Shown here piece by piece: positions 44,743-56,619 of a stretch of 64,000 bases of DNA; positions within the stretch are counted from its first letter, which is position 1, and each line of letters begins with the position of its first letter. Position numbers and translations under genes: made by a program. Origin of the DNA: Amphiduros pacificus (Eukaryota > Annelida > Polychaeta > Phyllodocida > Hesionidae); NCBI GenBank assembly GCA_949316495.1, contig OX439004.1, positions 41,092,447-41,156,446 of the forward strand. Direction: 5' to 3'. The notes under the pieces are model-generated. The model was not told the DNA's origin, did no database searches, and worked only from the letters and a program-made list of their open reading frames with translations.

Positions 44743-45364
44743 TAGGGCATCATATCGTTAGATTTCATCGATACGATACGATACGTATCGATGATTTATC
44801 AATATTCAATAAATATCGATACATATCGATATTTCTGAACCGAAATAGAAGAATAATTGACTGTCTTTATCGGTCCGGGTGCAAGCTCCCCAAACGTCGA
44901 TATATTTAATATCTTCGGCTTAAAATACACACAGAAATATTCTACAACGTCCGCCTCCTATAAATAAGTGTATATATTGCTCAAATCGGTGAAAATGTGA
45001 ATTTAACAATGCTTAAATATGCATACGCAACACAAGTTCGTCATTTCGAAAACCGGAAGTGACGGGGAGAAGCTCTTATTTTTGGCGCGAAAACGATTGG
45101 AGTGCTGTCACAACGTATTGATTCCCATTGAAATATTAATATATTGCGCAATAATGGATCCCTCAGTCGTCGTATTTACATTTGAAAGATTAAAAAACTT
45201 ACGATGCGTAAAATATCCAGTAAAAAATCTGTGTTATTATGATGATATGAGTGCCCAATTCGATACAAATAATATATCGAAGCACCAGTATGACAATACC
45301 GGTTATCGTATCGATGTCTGTACACCGGTATATCGATAATATCGCGTACCGGTGTGATGCCCTA
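44743..45364. mobile_element. hAT-type non-autonomous element, 622 bp, with 8-bp target duplication
   Basis: It starts TAGGGCATCA and ends TGATGCCCTA, and is flanked by CTCTGGTG at 44735-44742 and 45365-45372. An 8 bp duplication and TAGGG ends are typical of hAT transposons. Subterminal TATCGATA/ATCGAT clusters (44765-44830, 45270-45345) surround a core shared with the elements at 24615, 34668 and 47255. No transposase. Confidence 0.9.
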
Positions 45365-45399
45365 CTCTGGTGTTGGTATGAGCAAAAGATGACAGTAGA

Positions 45400-45914
45400 C
45401 CCTATCAACAGTTGGAGCCTATCAACAGGTGGAGCCTATCAACAGGTGGAGCCTATCAACAGTTGGAGCCTATCAACAGTTGGAGCCTATCAACAGGTGG
45501 AGCCTATCAACAGTTGGAGCCTATCAACAGGTGGAGCCTATCAACAGGTGGAGCCTATCAACAGTTGGAGCCTATCAACAGTTGGAGCCTATCAACAGTT
45601 GGAGCCTATCAACAGTTGGAGCCTATCAACAGTTGGAGCCTATCAACAGTTGGAGCCTATCAACAGGTGGAGCCTATCAACAGTTGGAGCCTATCAACAG
45701 GTGGAGCCTATCAACAGGTGGAGCCTATCAACAGGTGGAGCCTATCAACAGGTGGAGACTATCAACAGTTGGAACCTATCAACAGTTGGAGCCTATCAAC
45801 AGGTATAGACTATCAACAGTTGGAGCCTATCAACAGTTGGAGCCTATCAACAGTTGGACCCTATCAACAGGTGGAGCCTATCAACAGGTGGAGCCTATCA
45901 ACAGTTGGAGCCTA
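45400..45914. repeat. 17-bp minisatellite, about 30 copies
   Basis: CTATCAACAGTTGGAGC with a G/T variant at one site (CAGGTGG or CAGTTGG). Because 17 is not a multiple of 3 and no frame has a stop, all three forward frames are open (17-residue period AYQQVEPINSWSLSTVG). Not a gene. Confidence 0.95.
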
Positions 45915-47254
45915 TAATCTATTTGGACATGTGTTAATGTGACCAATATGACCATTATGACAATTTGAATTTCCAGTCATTTTGAAAAACTTACTGATTT
46001 AACCACATAACCACAGAATAATCACAGGAAAGAAACTTAATGCAAGCCAGGGCTGGTTCGAGAATTCTATGATTTGAGAATTCTGCAATGGCAGATAAAA
46101 TGTGTGACAAGGAACAAGAAATGAAGAAAACTGAATTGGGAGCATTTTTCTCCGTTTGAACAAAGATTTGTAATGTGAATTCAATCCAATGTCCTGAAAT
46201 AAATCTTGACATGACCAAATTTCCTGGTACCAGGACATCAATAATGGAGAATAGTGAACTCCAAAACGAACCAGCCCCTGAATAAAAAACATCTCTCTGC
46301 TCACCCAAGTAATGTGCCAATCATATGACATGCAGCTATTGCATGATCCAAAAAAGGCAACACCCAAGCTCTGCATGACTGTATGAGGCACCACTCTGCT
46401 CTGCAGGACTTTAATTGGCTGCATCAATGCCATATTCCATCAGATTTTTCATCTAATCTGAATATTTGTATTACCAAACTTTTCTACACTGTACAGGCTA
46501 TACCTGGCCCTTTAATAGCCTGTCACTTGGACTCAATGCTCGACTCTTTTTTAAGTGTGAATCGGGATCTTTCTTTTGCAATATCATATAAACATGACAA
46601 CACAAACCACAGCCTTCAAAAACCAGCCATTGAGGACTGGCAGAAGCAGATATCCACATGCTCCACCAGAGAGTAACATTATGAAATCAGGAGTGACCAT
46701 ATTGAACTCACAAGTGACCATATTTTGTCTAATAGGCCACACTTTACGGTGACCATATTGGCACACAACCATATATGTTTGGGAGCTTTTATTTTGTGCA
46801 TGATTCCTTCATCTTTTGGAAGCCATACTTGTATACTTTTAAATCACAAGGAAAAATACCTTGATAAAAAAAATCATCAATAATTTTTAATTCTTTTTTT
46901 AAAATATATTTTTACAGTTTCTATCTTGCTGTCAAAACAAGATAATGGAAACATATATTCATAAAATCAATAGAGCTTCATCACCTTGTGGAATTATGTT
47001 TTTAACTGTATTGAATTAAGGCAACATAAAACTTCAAATGAAAACCAGGAAACTTTTCAAACCATGAATTTATATCTTAAAGAACAGCAGGCCACAAGCC
47101 TGCAAAACTCACATGTAATGTCATTTTTAGTCTCCATACCAATAACTTTATCTGTGCCATAGTTTAACTATGTACACTGTGCTATTTTGTTGGCTCTTCA
47201 CTATTTAATCAAATGAACCAGAGACCAATGTCACATGCACAAGAGGTCAGTAAC
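45915..47254. other. Receptor intron, middle part, no gene seen
   Basis: Contains ORFs up to 144 codons on the minus strand (45999-46433), with no recognisable motif and ordinary intronic composition. No repeat structure stands out. Confidence 0.45.
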
Positions 47255-48635
47255 TACCGTAAATGACCGTGTATAAGATGAGGTTTTTGTACACAAATCC
47301 TTAGTTAATGTTTGGGGGATCGTCTTATACACGAGAACAACCTGTGGATGAGGATTTACGCCAAAAAATTACGGCACTACAAATTTCTCCACGTCATAGA
47401 CCTAAGCGTGAAAACAAAAAGTTTTCATTACGAACATTTGTATTTTCAAAATAACGAATATCGGACATAGCAGATCGATTTTAATTGCGTTTCAAATGAT
47501 ATATAAAGGTATTTACCAAATATTACCACAACTTAAGCTTCGCATGTCGAGATTTTCTCAACGTCCTCGTCAAGACAAAGGATTTTCATAACGAACCTTT
47601 CAAATGGCGATCTTATAATAATAATAATAAAATTTGTATAGCGCTGATACCAGACAAGTCTGTTCATAGCGCTGTCTTGTCATAAATCATGTATGCATGT
47701 CGTAATTCTATGTCTATTAAAATTAAATTTATTATTTAATTATATCACACAATTCAATTCTGCCTTTGATGTCTTCCCTTTTCAGTGGTGTGAAAATTAG
47801 TCAAATTTCACTGATACCAATTATCAGCGTTCACAGTTTTGCGCACTGCTTTGAGTCGTGTCTTCCCTTTTTGACAGAAATGTTTTCACATGCGGATTGA
47901 TTTTAATTGCGTTTTAAATGATAAAGGAGAAATTCTTGACCTGAGAAGTGTAATTGTGATAATATTAAGTAAATACCTTTATTTATCATTTAAAACGCAA
48001 TTAAAATCGATCCACTATATCCGATGTCTGTTATTTCATCGTTTAAAAGTAAAACATAAATATGATGTGCGGCAACAAGAAGAGAAGCCAGGGATCCATC
48101 ATTGTGCAATATATTAATATTTCAATGTGAGTCGATACACTCCAATTGTTTTAAGAGCTTGTCCCTGTGACTCCTGCTTTTTAAAATGACGACGTGTTGT
48201 GTAATGCAGGTTATAAATGGATGGATGGTTTTGTTCTGTTCTCGATCTGCAAAGCGTATTTTGTATTAATATTGGGTAAATACCTTTATTTATCATTTAA
48301 AACGGAATTAAAATTGATCCGCTACGTCCGATATCTGTTATTTCGAAAATATGAGCATCGTATTTACGTTTTACCGTAAATACTTATTTACGTTTTACCG
48401 TAAATACTCAAGCATAAGACCATTAAGGTCTTATACATGAGCAAAATTTTGTTATATAAGAATATTTACATTTCACTGTTAAAATGACCGCCAAACTTGA
48501 ATGGTAGCAGTGCCAATGTCTCGAGAAAAAAAAAGACTCGTCTTATATTCGGAAATTGATCTTTTCAAGCAAAATAACCTCAATTTTGGGGGTGGTCTTA
48601 TACACGAGTCATCGTATACACAAGTAAATACGGTA
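47255..48635. mobile_element. TIR element (TACCGTAAATGACC type), rearranged, ~1.4 kb
   Basis: Ends are TACCGTAAATGACCGTGTATAAG and CACAAGTAAATACGGTA. Next to the ends are GGGGGATCGTCTTATACACG and GGGGTGGTCTTATACACGAG. The interior repeats a block in both orientations (GATTTTAATTGCGTTT..AATGATA at 47480 and 47890, its reverse complement at 47975 and 48285). It includes an AATAATAATAATAAAATTTG-TATAGCGC motif near 47620 that looks like a separate small insertion. A short copy of the shared core (GGGATCCATCATTGTGCAAT) lies at 48090. Confidence 0.65.
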
Positions 48636-48639
48636 TGTA

Positions 48640-48908
48640 AAACTAGATACCTTACGGTACTGTAATAATCATTTGTGTCAACAATAATAGTATACATGGC
48701 TACAGCCAAATTCCTGAATACTATATACATTGCACTGGTTGATAACAAATTGATAACAACAGTTCAAGGGATCTGTTATGAAGTCAGAAACATCATTTCT
48801 GGAACATTCCTTGATATGCAAGTCTAAAAACAGAGAATGACCAGATACCTTGTGACAAATGTCACAATCGGTACTGTAATAATTCTTGATCTGTGGTGTC
48901 AACAATAA
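48640..48908. repeat. Dispersed repeat, left part, interrupted by a solo LTR
   Basis: Two successive copies of GATACCTT..ACAA..GTCAACAATAA (48645-48700 and 48845-48908). The second continues after the LTR at 49533 (AAAGTATAAATGGCTAAAGC). Uninterrupted relatives lie at 48675-48745 and 61130-61365. Confidence 0.65.
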
Positions 48909-49532
48909 TGTAGGATACAGATTACCCATCTATAGACATTTATATACAAGTATAGACAATCATGATATCTAGCAGAGATCAGCGTGTTCACCGAGTACAA
49001 ACGTGAGGCCAACAAGTGCGAGGTAATGAGATGCGTTGCTGGGCTGTCTTTGCTGGGAGCATCAAGACAGGAAGGATGACTCATGGATCCAACCCGGAAC
49101 TGCGTAGAGCTTACAGAGAGACCAGCAGGTGAAGGCTCATTAGTATGCACACAGATTCCTTTATAGCAGCCCAGAAATTGCTACTCGTGGAGCAGAATCC
49201 ACTTGCCTAGAAGATCCATGACACTCAGCTTCGTGACTGCCACTTGTATAGACTTTGGTTGCACCACCAAGCCCGAGGACTTCATGTGGTCATCAGTATT
49301 TGGATATTTCATATATCACGCTGTTGCCATGCCTTCCCTAGCCAGACTGTAGTATATAAAAGCACCGAATAAAGACGACTATTGTACATTGTGTACGCTG
49401 AGTCTGCAGTCCTTCTTATCTCCCAGCAGATAGGTAGAGTTAGGCAGCTAGGTTTGGCCCCAGCTCACTTAGCCAGCGAGTAGATCACCTATCCCCCATA
49501 CATGTCCCCATAGGCACAATACATATGTAACA
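48909..49532. mobile_element. Solo LTR, 624 bp
   Basis: It begins TGTAGGATACAG and ends CATATGTAACA, the usual TG..CA ends, and is flanked by ATAA on both sides (48905-48908, 49533-49536). Internally there is a TATATAAAAG box, an AATAAA and a GT-rich stretch in the order expected of an LTR read on the plus strand. No internal region accompanies it, so it arose by LTR-LTR recombination. Family unknown; the clean ends suggest moderate age. Confidence 0.7.
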
Positions 49533-49797
49533 ATAAAAGTATAAATGGCTAAAGCCAGGTTCCTTAATACTGAATATATTGCACTGGTTGATATCGGACC
49601 TAATGACGTAGGTCTTTTATTCTGTTCTGTAAAGTGCACGTACACACTGCTCTCTCATCTAATTGATAGACCCTGTTTAATATTAAGACCCCTGTCCTAT
49701 CCCCATGCCAGTGGTCTGAATACAAATAACAACATAATCTACTGTGTGTTGTTCTCACCCCCACCCCCCACAAAAAACCAAGGATCAATCCCCAATT
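49533..49797. repeat. Dispersed repeat, right part
   Basis: Continues the family copy of 48845-48908; parallel to 61175-61365 (ATATTGCACTGGTTGAT..GACCTAATGAC, CCCCATGCC..GTGG.CT.AATA.AAATAAC). Confidence 0.6.
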
Positions 49798-50205
49798 CTG
49801 GCTATCTGCTCTCCCGGAATTTTAGCTGGTCCGTGAAAAAATGACGAAATTGGCGCGAGAGAGCAGTGCATTACGGGAAAGATGTTGCGTTGTAAACTTC
49901 CGCCTGCCTTGCTTCAAGATGGGAGGGAAATTTCAGACTGACATCGTACATTGACACGCTGATGTCAGCGCTAAAGAGTGTTTGTTGTGTAATCTTTATA
50001 TAAGTATATTGCAATTTACGTAAGTTATGTCAAAATTATGAAGGCAAAACTGAGAAAAACAACGATGGAAAGATGAAAGGCAGAGGCGACAATGCCCCAA
50101 ACAGGCTGTCGCAGCTGTTCCCGGATGTGCTGTGTGCAAAGAATTGGGTCAAATACGATAGCAGCGCTAAAAAAATGCAGCGTATATGGGAGAGCAGATA
50201 GGGAG
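49798..50205. mobile_element. MITE, 408 bp, with AATT target duplication and local empty site
   Basis: Ends CTGGCTATCTGCTCTCCC and GGGAGAGCAGATAGGGAG are inverted copies with two mismatches, flanked by AATT (49794-49797, 50206-50209). The uninterrupted target, GATCAATCCCCAATTGTCCC, occurs at 50248 and 50300, just downstream, and shows that one AATT became two. Superfamily not assigned. Confidence 0.85.
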
Positions 50206-50350
50206 AATTGTCCCTGATATTATATAACCTTATATAACTTGCAAGGATCAATCCCCAATTGTCCCTGATATTATATAACCTTATATAACTTGCAAGGATC
50301 AATCCCCAATTGTCCCTGATATAATATAACCTTATATAACTTGCAGGGAA
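50206..50350. repeat. Tandem repeat of ~61 bp, three copies
   Basis: AATTGTCCCTGATATTATAT followed by AACCTTATATAACTTGCAAGGATCAATCCCC, repeated three times, the first interrupted by the MITE. The 50351-51757 stretch after it contains a copy of the CAGCCTGCTTGACAAC family (50500-50710) and otherwise nothing recognisable. Confidence 0.85.
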
Positions 50351-51757
50351 CAAACAAACGAACAAAGGAAAAGAGCTTACACACACCAGAAGCATGGACT
50401 CATCCGTGAAATTGATTTAACTATGATGGCAGCTGAGGCCTGTCAAGTGAGGTTTGCACTTCAAAAAACATAGGCCAATCGTCTTAGAGCTTTGCTGATC
50501 ATTGTTTTTTTTTACATGATTGTGTATATTTTCTGGAAATGCTTCATAAATGATTATTTAAATCCTTTCCCAGAAAAGACTTGAGAAGATAATTTCAGCT
50601 AATGAAAATACATGTTACATATTGAATTTCTTATCTCAATTGTCATTGGCTGATATATGTCATGTTATTAAAAATGGCAGCCTGCTTGACAACTTTTTGA
50701 TAGCCGTATGATTTTTTTTTGAATAGGTCACAAAAAGATGGAAAAAATTCTGAATCAAATGGGAAATGGATCAAACTGGTCCCCTTGAAAATACAATATC
50801 TTGCCTACTAATAGCTAAGAGCTCCAACAACCAATAGTTTCAGAAGAGATGAACAAAGTGGACAGACAGAGAGAAAGACAGAAGAAGTTATGCACAGCTA
50901 AAAAGTGAGCATAAACATTGGAAATGAGGTCCAATTAAGAATATCTGTCAGAACCAGTTGTCCAACAATAAACTATCAGTAAGACTGGTCCAGGTTAGAA
51001 TCTCCATACCAAAAGTAAAAACCTAACTTTAAAATTAGTGATATAATTCTATGTTAAATTTTTGCTTGCGCTCTCCTTCATGCATGGTATGTTTGCTGGC
51101 TCAAGCATGACATTGTTGATGGTCAATGTGAGAACATATGAAATATTTTCATACCAAATATGATGAACCGAACCTTTATAGTGAGTGAAAAAAAGTCCAA
51201 ATTAAAAATGACTCCCACTGCATTGCATGCGAGTCAATGACAACTTCTTTTTAACACATGATTTTGCAGTCACAGATCTACATTTTTCTCAGTGTTTACT
51301 TTTGGTTAAGTCATTGAATCATTAACATTAGTGCTGTCATTTCATTAGGAACTACACAATTTTGAGCATAAGGTTTAACAACTGTAAAGTTGAGCCAATT
51401 AATTCTTATACTATATCAATGTATGATGTTTTCAGATAATATTAAGTTATGACTTGTACTGAGAATTGTATTCATCACATCATTATTTCTGCACCATGGA
51501 ACAACATTCTGGAATTAAGATATAAATTGTAACCCAAAACCTTCCTTGTATTCATTTTCTGTTCAAATACTCCATTTCTCAATACAATCACAGGCATCAA
51601 ATGCGTTTTTCACTCTCACGGATTTAACAATGCCACGTCCCTTTTCTAATGATGTATACCAAGGTTTGCAAAGCCAAACAAATTTCTGTTATCAGCCATC
51701 GCCAGATGTGGAGAGATGGGGACTGAGGATTTATTTTGATGTTCAAGTAGTCAAGCA

Positions 51758-52791
51758 CAGTGTTCGCCAAAACTTTTTGACCCACATCAGACAATATGTC
51801 TGATGTTCAGCCAGCCAACATCAGACATTTGTCTTCAACATCAGACATTTCAACGCATACTTTTTCTTTTTAATTTCGCAGATTTTTCGCGGTTGTGACA
51901 GATATTCAGCTTATAAAACCTACATACCAACCTACACACCTACCTACATACCAACCTACATATCTACCTACCTACATATCTACATACCAACCTACATATC
52001 TACCTTCATACCTACCTACATATCTACCTACCTACATACCAACCTACATATCTACATACCAACCTACATATCTACCTTCATACCTACCTACATATCTATC
52101 TACCTACCTACCTACATACCAACCTACATATCTACATACCAACCTACATATCTACCTACCTACATACCTACCTACCTACATATCTACATACCAACCTACA
52201 TATCTACCTTCATACCTACCTACATATCTACCTACATACCAACTTACATACCAACCTACCTACATATCTACCTACATGCATATTTCTGATCATTTCTCAA
52301 TCGAAAATTAATCAAATGTTCATTTAAACAAAGCTAAGAATACCCCAAGTTTTAAAATTGTTGTCTGCTATTCTCAGGCTTTTTGACTGGTACGTAACGT
52401 TTTTTAATATAAATTTGAACTAGAAATTATGATAGGGGACCAGATAACGAACCACATTTGATTTATGTGTATAGTCGTGCACAGTTTTTTAATTGTTAAA
52501 TGAGTATGAATCCCGAAAACGTGCTTGACTTTTGAACAAGAGTGAACACGGAGGAAATAATCAGGCGGGGACAAATGTAATGACCCGGATATAGCTCAAA
52601 CTTTACAAAATGGCGGCAACCGAAAATCTCTGAAAACGAACCAATAAAACGTATTTGGGATGACTACAATGAGAAACTGTGCAGGTAAAGAAGGGCGGAC
52701 AATTTGGCTGCCGTTTTTCGTCATTATCGGCGGACAATTTGATATAGCGGCCGGCTTTGTCCGATGGGCCGACGACTTTTGGCGAACACTG
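51758..52791. mobile_element. hAT-type non-autonomous element, ~1.03 kb
   Basis: Ends CAGTGTTCGCCAAAACTTT and AGTCGTCGGC-complementary ACTTTTGGCGAACACTG are inverted over about 15 bp. The flanks share CAAGCA(C). The interior contains repeated ACATCAGACA motifs near the left end, TTTGTCCG motifs near the right end, and a (CTAC/CATA) microsatellite at 51910-52280. CAGTGTTCGCC ends and a 6-8 bp duplication fit hAT. No transposase. Confidence 0.8.
51910..52280. repeat. CTAC/CATA microsatellite inside the hAT-type element
   Basis: Irregular CCTACATATCTACCTACATACCAA-like tetranucleotides. The 138-codon open frame it makes (THLPTYQPT) is an artefact. Confidence 0.92.
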
Positions 52792-53301
52792 CAAGCACAT
52801 AATGTGATCTCTGATAACAGTAAAATATAATTATACTTACTTTTAATGAATCTTCTATGTGCAGCTGAAAACCACATGCATAAAATGAAGGGTGGTTGAT
52901 GACAGAAATCAACAAATCTTGTTGACTCATGAAAGTGAAATACTCACTTATATCTTTTATCAAATATGGACATGGAGGTGTATTATTTAAATAAATTTTC
53001 ATGAAATACTTTTTGGGGCCAAAATAAGGCTGCATACCTTGGTATATTATATTTTCAATGTTATTAAAAAGTAGGCGTGACACCATTTACACTGCTTTGG
53101 AAACACATATTTGATGCCTGTGTTACAATTAATGGGGAAAAAATGCAACATCTTTGTTCATCTTAGGTCGGAGATGTGAATCAAGAGTTATATTTAACCT
53201 ATAAATTGGTTATCATTGGTGATCAGTGTAAAGCAAAGTTTGTTCTTTGCTGAACAAATTGGATTTATGATTTGCAATGAACTAAAAATAATGTAACATA
53301 C

Positions 53302-54511
53302 CCTTCACAGGTGATTATACCATAGTGTAGCCCTGTTGCTCTGTCATCACAGATCTCACATGTCATGAAATCAGTGCTCAAATAGTGAGCATTCACTGGT
53401 GCCGTATCAGCATTATCATTGGTCCCGTCTGCAATTACTGTTTGTTCCCTGAATTTGATCATCTCATTTTCCTGATGATGCGCTGGCATTTTGTGCACAT
53501 GTCTGAACTCTGGTTGTGCTACCTTGTGATAACGGTTTGTATGCATCAGTTCTTTGGCAGTATTTTGTGACCTTGGCAGAACATGAGTTGAACATGATAA
53601 AGATGTTGGCTGATCAGAGAGTGCGGCAGGTCCTTCCAGATGGTTACCATGGTTACCAGATTGTCCCTGGATATAAGGCCAGGTGAGAACTGGAAATGTA
53701 ACCATGGGGGCCATGGAAACATGTTTTTTATTTGCCAGAATTGGAACCATTTCTAAGTTAACCATTGTAGGGTTTGGCTTTGGTATTTCCAGTACATGGT
53801 GACTGCTAGGCCGCGGAGGCATGAATACTGGCATTGCCAGACTGACTCCAGGCACTGGAATGCCATTTACCTTATGTGACACTGACTGAAGAGCAACCGC
53901 TGACCGGCTGCCCTGACCGACCTCGTTCTGTACATGTTTAGTGAAACGTTCAAATCTTTTGTGTGCGTGAAGTATGTCTTGTGACTGTGATTTCAATGTT
54001 TTGCCTGCCTTCTGCTGGGGTCGGTGAGATCGTGGAGCATCTTGCCTGCCATAGTGAGAAGTGTTTGATAGAAGCGAGCACTCAGCCTCAAAGTTGGAGA
54101 CACTGTGTAGAACATCTGCAATCTGCTGCTGCGACAGTCCCAGAGACTGGGATGAGCTGCTGCTGCCATCCAGTGAGACCCTATCATCTGTTAGGCTGTT
54201 GCACTCTGTGACGGGCAAGTCACACTCGGACTGTGACAAGCTGCTGCCCCTCGTGGAATCCTCATCACTTCCACACTGCTCACCATACAGATGTTTCTCT
54301 GTCTTTCTTCCATCTTGACTGAGACAAACTGAATATTCATCTGTATCTGTTGTCATGGAGATCCCTGAATCTCCATCATTGCTCACCAAGTCACTCCGGC
54401 GTGATCGCTTGAGCTTCAGATCCCAGAAGAGACTGGAAGATATCTGGATTGTGTCAATTTGTTTGCTGGGAAATTGTTGATCCATCTTTACTTCCTCTGG
54501 TAACTGACAAA
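53302..54511 (-). CDS. NR6A1: NR6A-type nuclear receptor, N-terminal region and first zinc-finger exon
   Basis: From ATG 54485 the minus strand encodes 395 residues to the split glycine codon (GAA GG/GTATGT, phase 2), matching the exon at 42850-42998. The frame is open upstream to the acceptor CTATTTGTAG at 54512, so translation may start in an earlier exon. The N-terminal ~375 residues form a low-complexity A/B region: basic patch KLKRSRRSD, Ser-rich stretch GSSSSSQSLGLSQQQ, Pro/Met-rich SLAMPVFMPPRPSSHH. Then CEICDDRATGLHYGIITCEG, finger 1 with its first four-cysteine pattern started. The protein is a DNA-binding transcription factor of the nucleus. CEICDD replaces the common CxICGD; arthropod Hr4 has a similar CEDK, which supports the NR6A/Hr4 placement. 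The first intron inside the DNA-binding domain is 10.3 kb. Confidence 0.9.
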
Positions 54512-54529
54512 CTACAAATAGAAAACAAG

Positions 54530-54815
54530 ATATCTTTAGACTTTAATTTCTCTGGTTGCCTGACTTATACTTCACTTTTACACTTACAACACTATGTGGT
54601 TGCCATGCATTCCCAATATTTAGTATATCCAGTTCATCGTTAATGAGATATGGCCTCCACAATAAATTTTCAAATCTGTAAAAAATGTTTATGGTGATGG
54701 ACATAGTGTTGATGTATAATAGATATGAAGTACTTTTAATGGTTGTGAGATGTTGCATGTACACAAATTTTTAATTTAAGGTCAATGTGTCAAGGTCAAA
54801 GGTCACATGACCAAA
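54530..54815. repeat. Intronic segment duplicated at 63560-63990
   Basis: TTTCTCTGGTTGCCT, TTGCCATGCAT(T/G)CCCAA, TATTTAGTATATCCAGTTCA, GATGTATAAYAGATATGAAG and GGTCACATGACYAAAA occur in the same order in both places, with extra material in the 63.6 kb copy. Confidence 0.75.
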
Positions 54816-56130
54816 ACATAGGCATCAGAGATGCATCAACCCTCAGCCCTGATAACTTACTGTACAACATTCGCTCTGTACATTATTTGTGAACAAAACG
54901 TCACTGCACCAAGGCAAATCGATGCAGGGGTCAAAATAACAAAATAGTGCACATTTACGTCCTTATGTGTGTCAAGTATCATGAAACTGTCATTACATAC
55001 TCTAGACTTATTGAGAAGATGAGCCTGAGACCTTGAAAAGCAGGTGAAGGTCACCAACCATCAAACTCCTCTTGGGTCTTCACCAGATGCTTATTTGTGT
55101 CAATCATTTGTTGACGTATTGCAATGACATGGATTTGACATAATCAACCCTGTGACCTTGAAATATAGGTGAAGGTCAACATTCACCAAACTCTTTTGGG
55201 GTCTTTACCAGATTCTTGTGTGGGTCAAGTCTCATAAAGCTGCCATCCTTTGTTCTCAATTATGGACGATTTCACATAATTTCTTCACCAGATGCTTATG
55301 TGTATCAAATTTCATAAAGCTGCCATCATTTGTTCTCAATGATGAGGATTTCACATAATTGCCCCTGTGACCTTGAAAATTAGGTGAAGGTCATGTTCCA
55401 TAAAAAAAGTTTGGAGTCTTCACCAGATGCTTACGTGTATCAAATTTCATAAAGCTGTCATCATTTGTTCTCGAGGTACTGCAGTGATGGGGATTTCACA
55501 CAATTGACCTTGAAAAGGCAAGGTCATGTTCCATATAAATAGGTTTGAGTCTTCATCAGATGCTAATGTGTATCAAATCTCATAAAGCTTCCATCATTTG
55601 TTCTTGAGTTATTGTGATTCTTGGGATTTCACATAATTGTCCCTGTGACCTTGAATAGTAGGTGAAGGTCATGTTTCATAAAAAAGACTGAGGTCTTCAC
55701 CAGATGCTTATGTGTGTCAAATTTCATAAAGCTGCCATCATTTGTTCTTGAATTATCACAATTCTTCAGATTTCATAATTGTCCCTGTGACCTTGAAAAA
55801 TTGGTCAAGGTCACTGTCCATTGAACTCGTCCGAGACATTTTCTGTGTACCAAGTTTTAATTACCTCTTATAATTGGTTGCCGAGATATGCTCCAAACAA
55901 AATGTGTGACCTCGAGGTCACTGCACTAACCTCAATTGTGACATCAATAAGATTTGAAGGAATCTGAATCTTCACTTCTATATTTACCTCTATATTAAAT
56001 ATGAAACATATATTACTAGTTTTGTTGAAGATTTTTGAAGAAAATGTTGACAGACAGACAAATGGACAGGTGGACAGACAGACATTTTACTGCACTCCTA
56101 AAGTTCTGTGACTTCTAAGAAGTTAGCAGA
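54816..56130. mobile_element. AGGTCA-unit element, second full-length-like copy
   Basis: It opens with the same ACATAGGCATCAGAGATGCA and CCCTCAGCCCTG as 36845-36880. It then has seven or more diverged ~150 bp units (GTGACCTTGAAAAGCAGGTG, AAGGTCACCAACCATCAAAC, CCAGATGCTTATGTGTATCA) to about 55860. The tail ends with ACAGACAGAC repeats near 56050-56090. The closing hairpin of the other copy is missing. Confidence 0.7.
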
Positions 56131-56619
56131 GCTAAAGACAGCTGTAAAACATAGGCTTATGGGCTCGGAGTTATGATAATCAATGCTTTTTTGTAATGTT
56201 TGTCGAAATTTTCTGGAAATGCCTGAAAATTGCTTAAATATTAATCATTTAAATCCTAACTGAAAACTGACATGAGCAGATGATAATTTCAGCCAATCAA
56301 AATACACATTACATTAAGAATTTGTTATCCCAGCAGATAAAACTGGTTGAAACATAGTTTGACGTAAATATAAGACGTGGTTATGACATGGTTAACTGGT
56401 GGAGTATGCAAAACAAAATTTTTCAAGTGGATACGGTGAGAATTTTTCAACTTGAAAAACTTTTCAGATTAACATTATTACCCTAACTAGCTATCTAGGC
56501 ATTGCAAAGCACACCTCTCTTACACTGGGTTGTTTCCCGGTCATGAAAGGAATATCCCTTGGCAGAGCTGGGTTAGTTAAAACCAAAGACACCTAGTTCA
56601 ATATGGAGTTCCCCTGTAA
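56131..56619. other. Repeat fragment and unassigned DNA
   Basis: 56170-56330 belongs to the GCTTTTTTGTAATG..TTCTGGAAATGC family (see 42170 and 50500). The rest is unassigned. Confidence 0.5.

Noticed and set aside
45251-45942. Open frames of 160-185 codons (QQVEPINSWSLSTVGAY)
   Set aside because: Produced by the 17 bp minisatellite in three frames.
45999-46433. 144-codon minus-strand ORF in the receptor intron
   Set aside because: No domain, motif or splice support; codon content looks random.
51895-52311. 138-codon ORF of PTYLPTYQPT type
   Set aside because: Tetranucleotide microsatellite inside a transposon.
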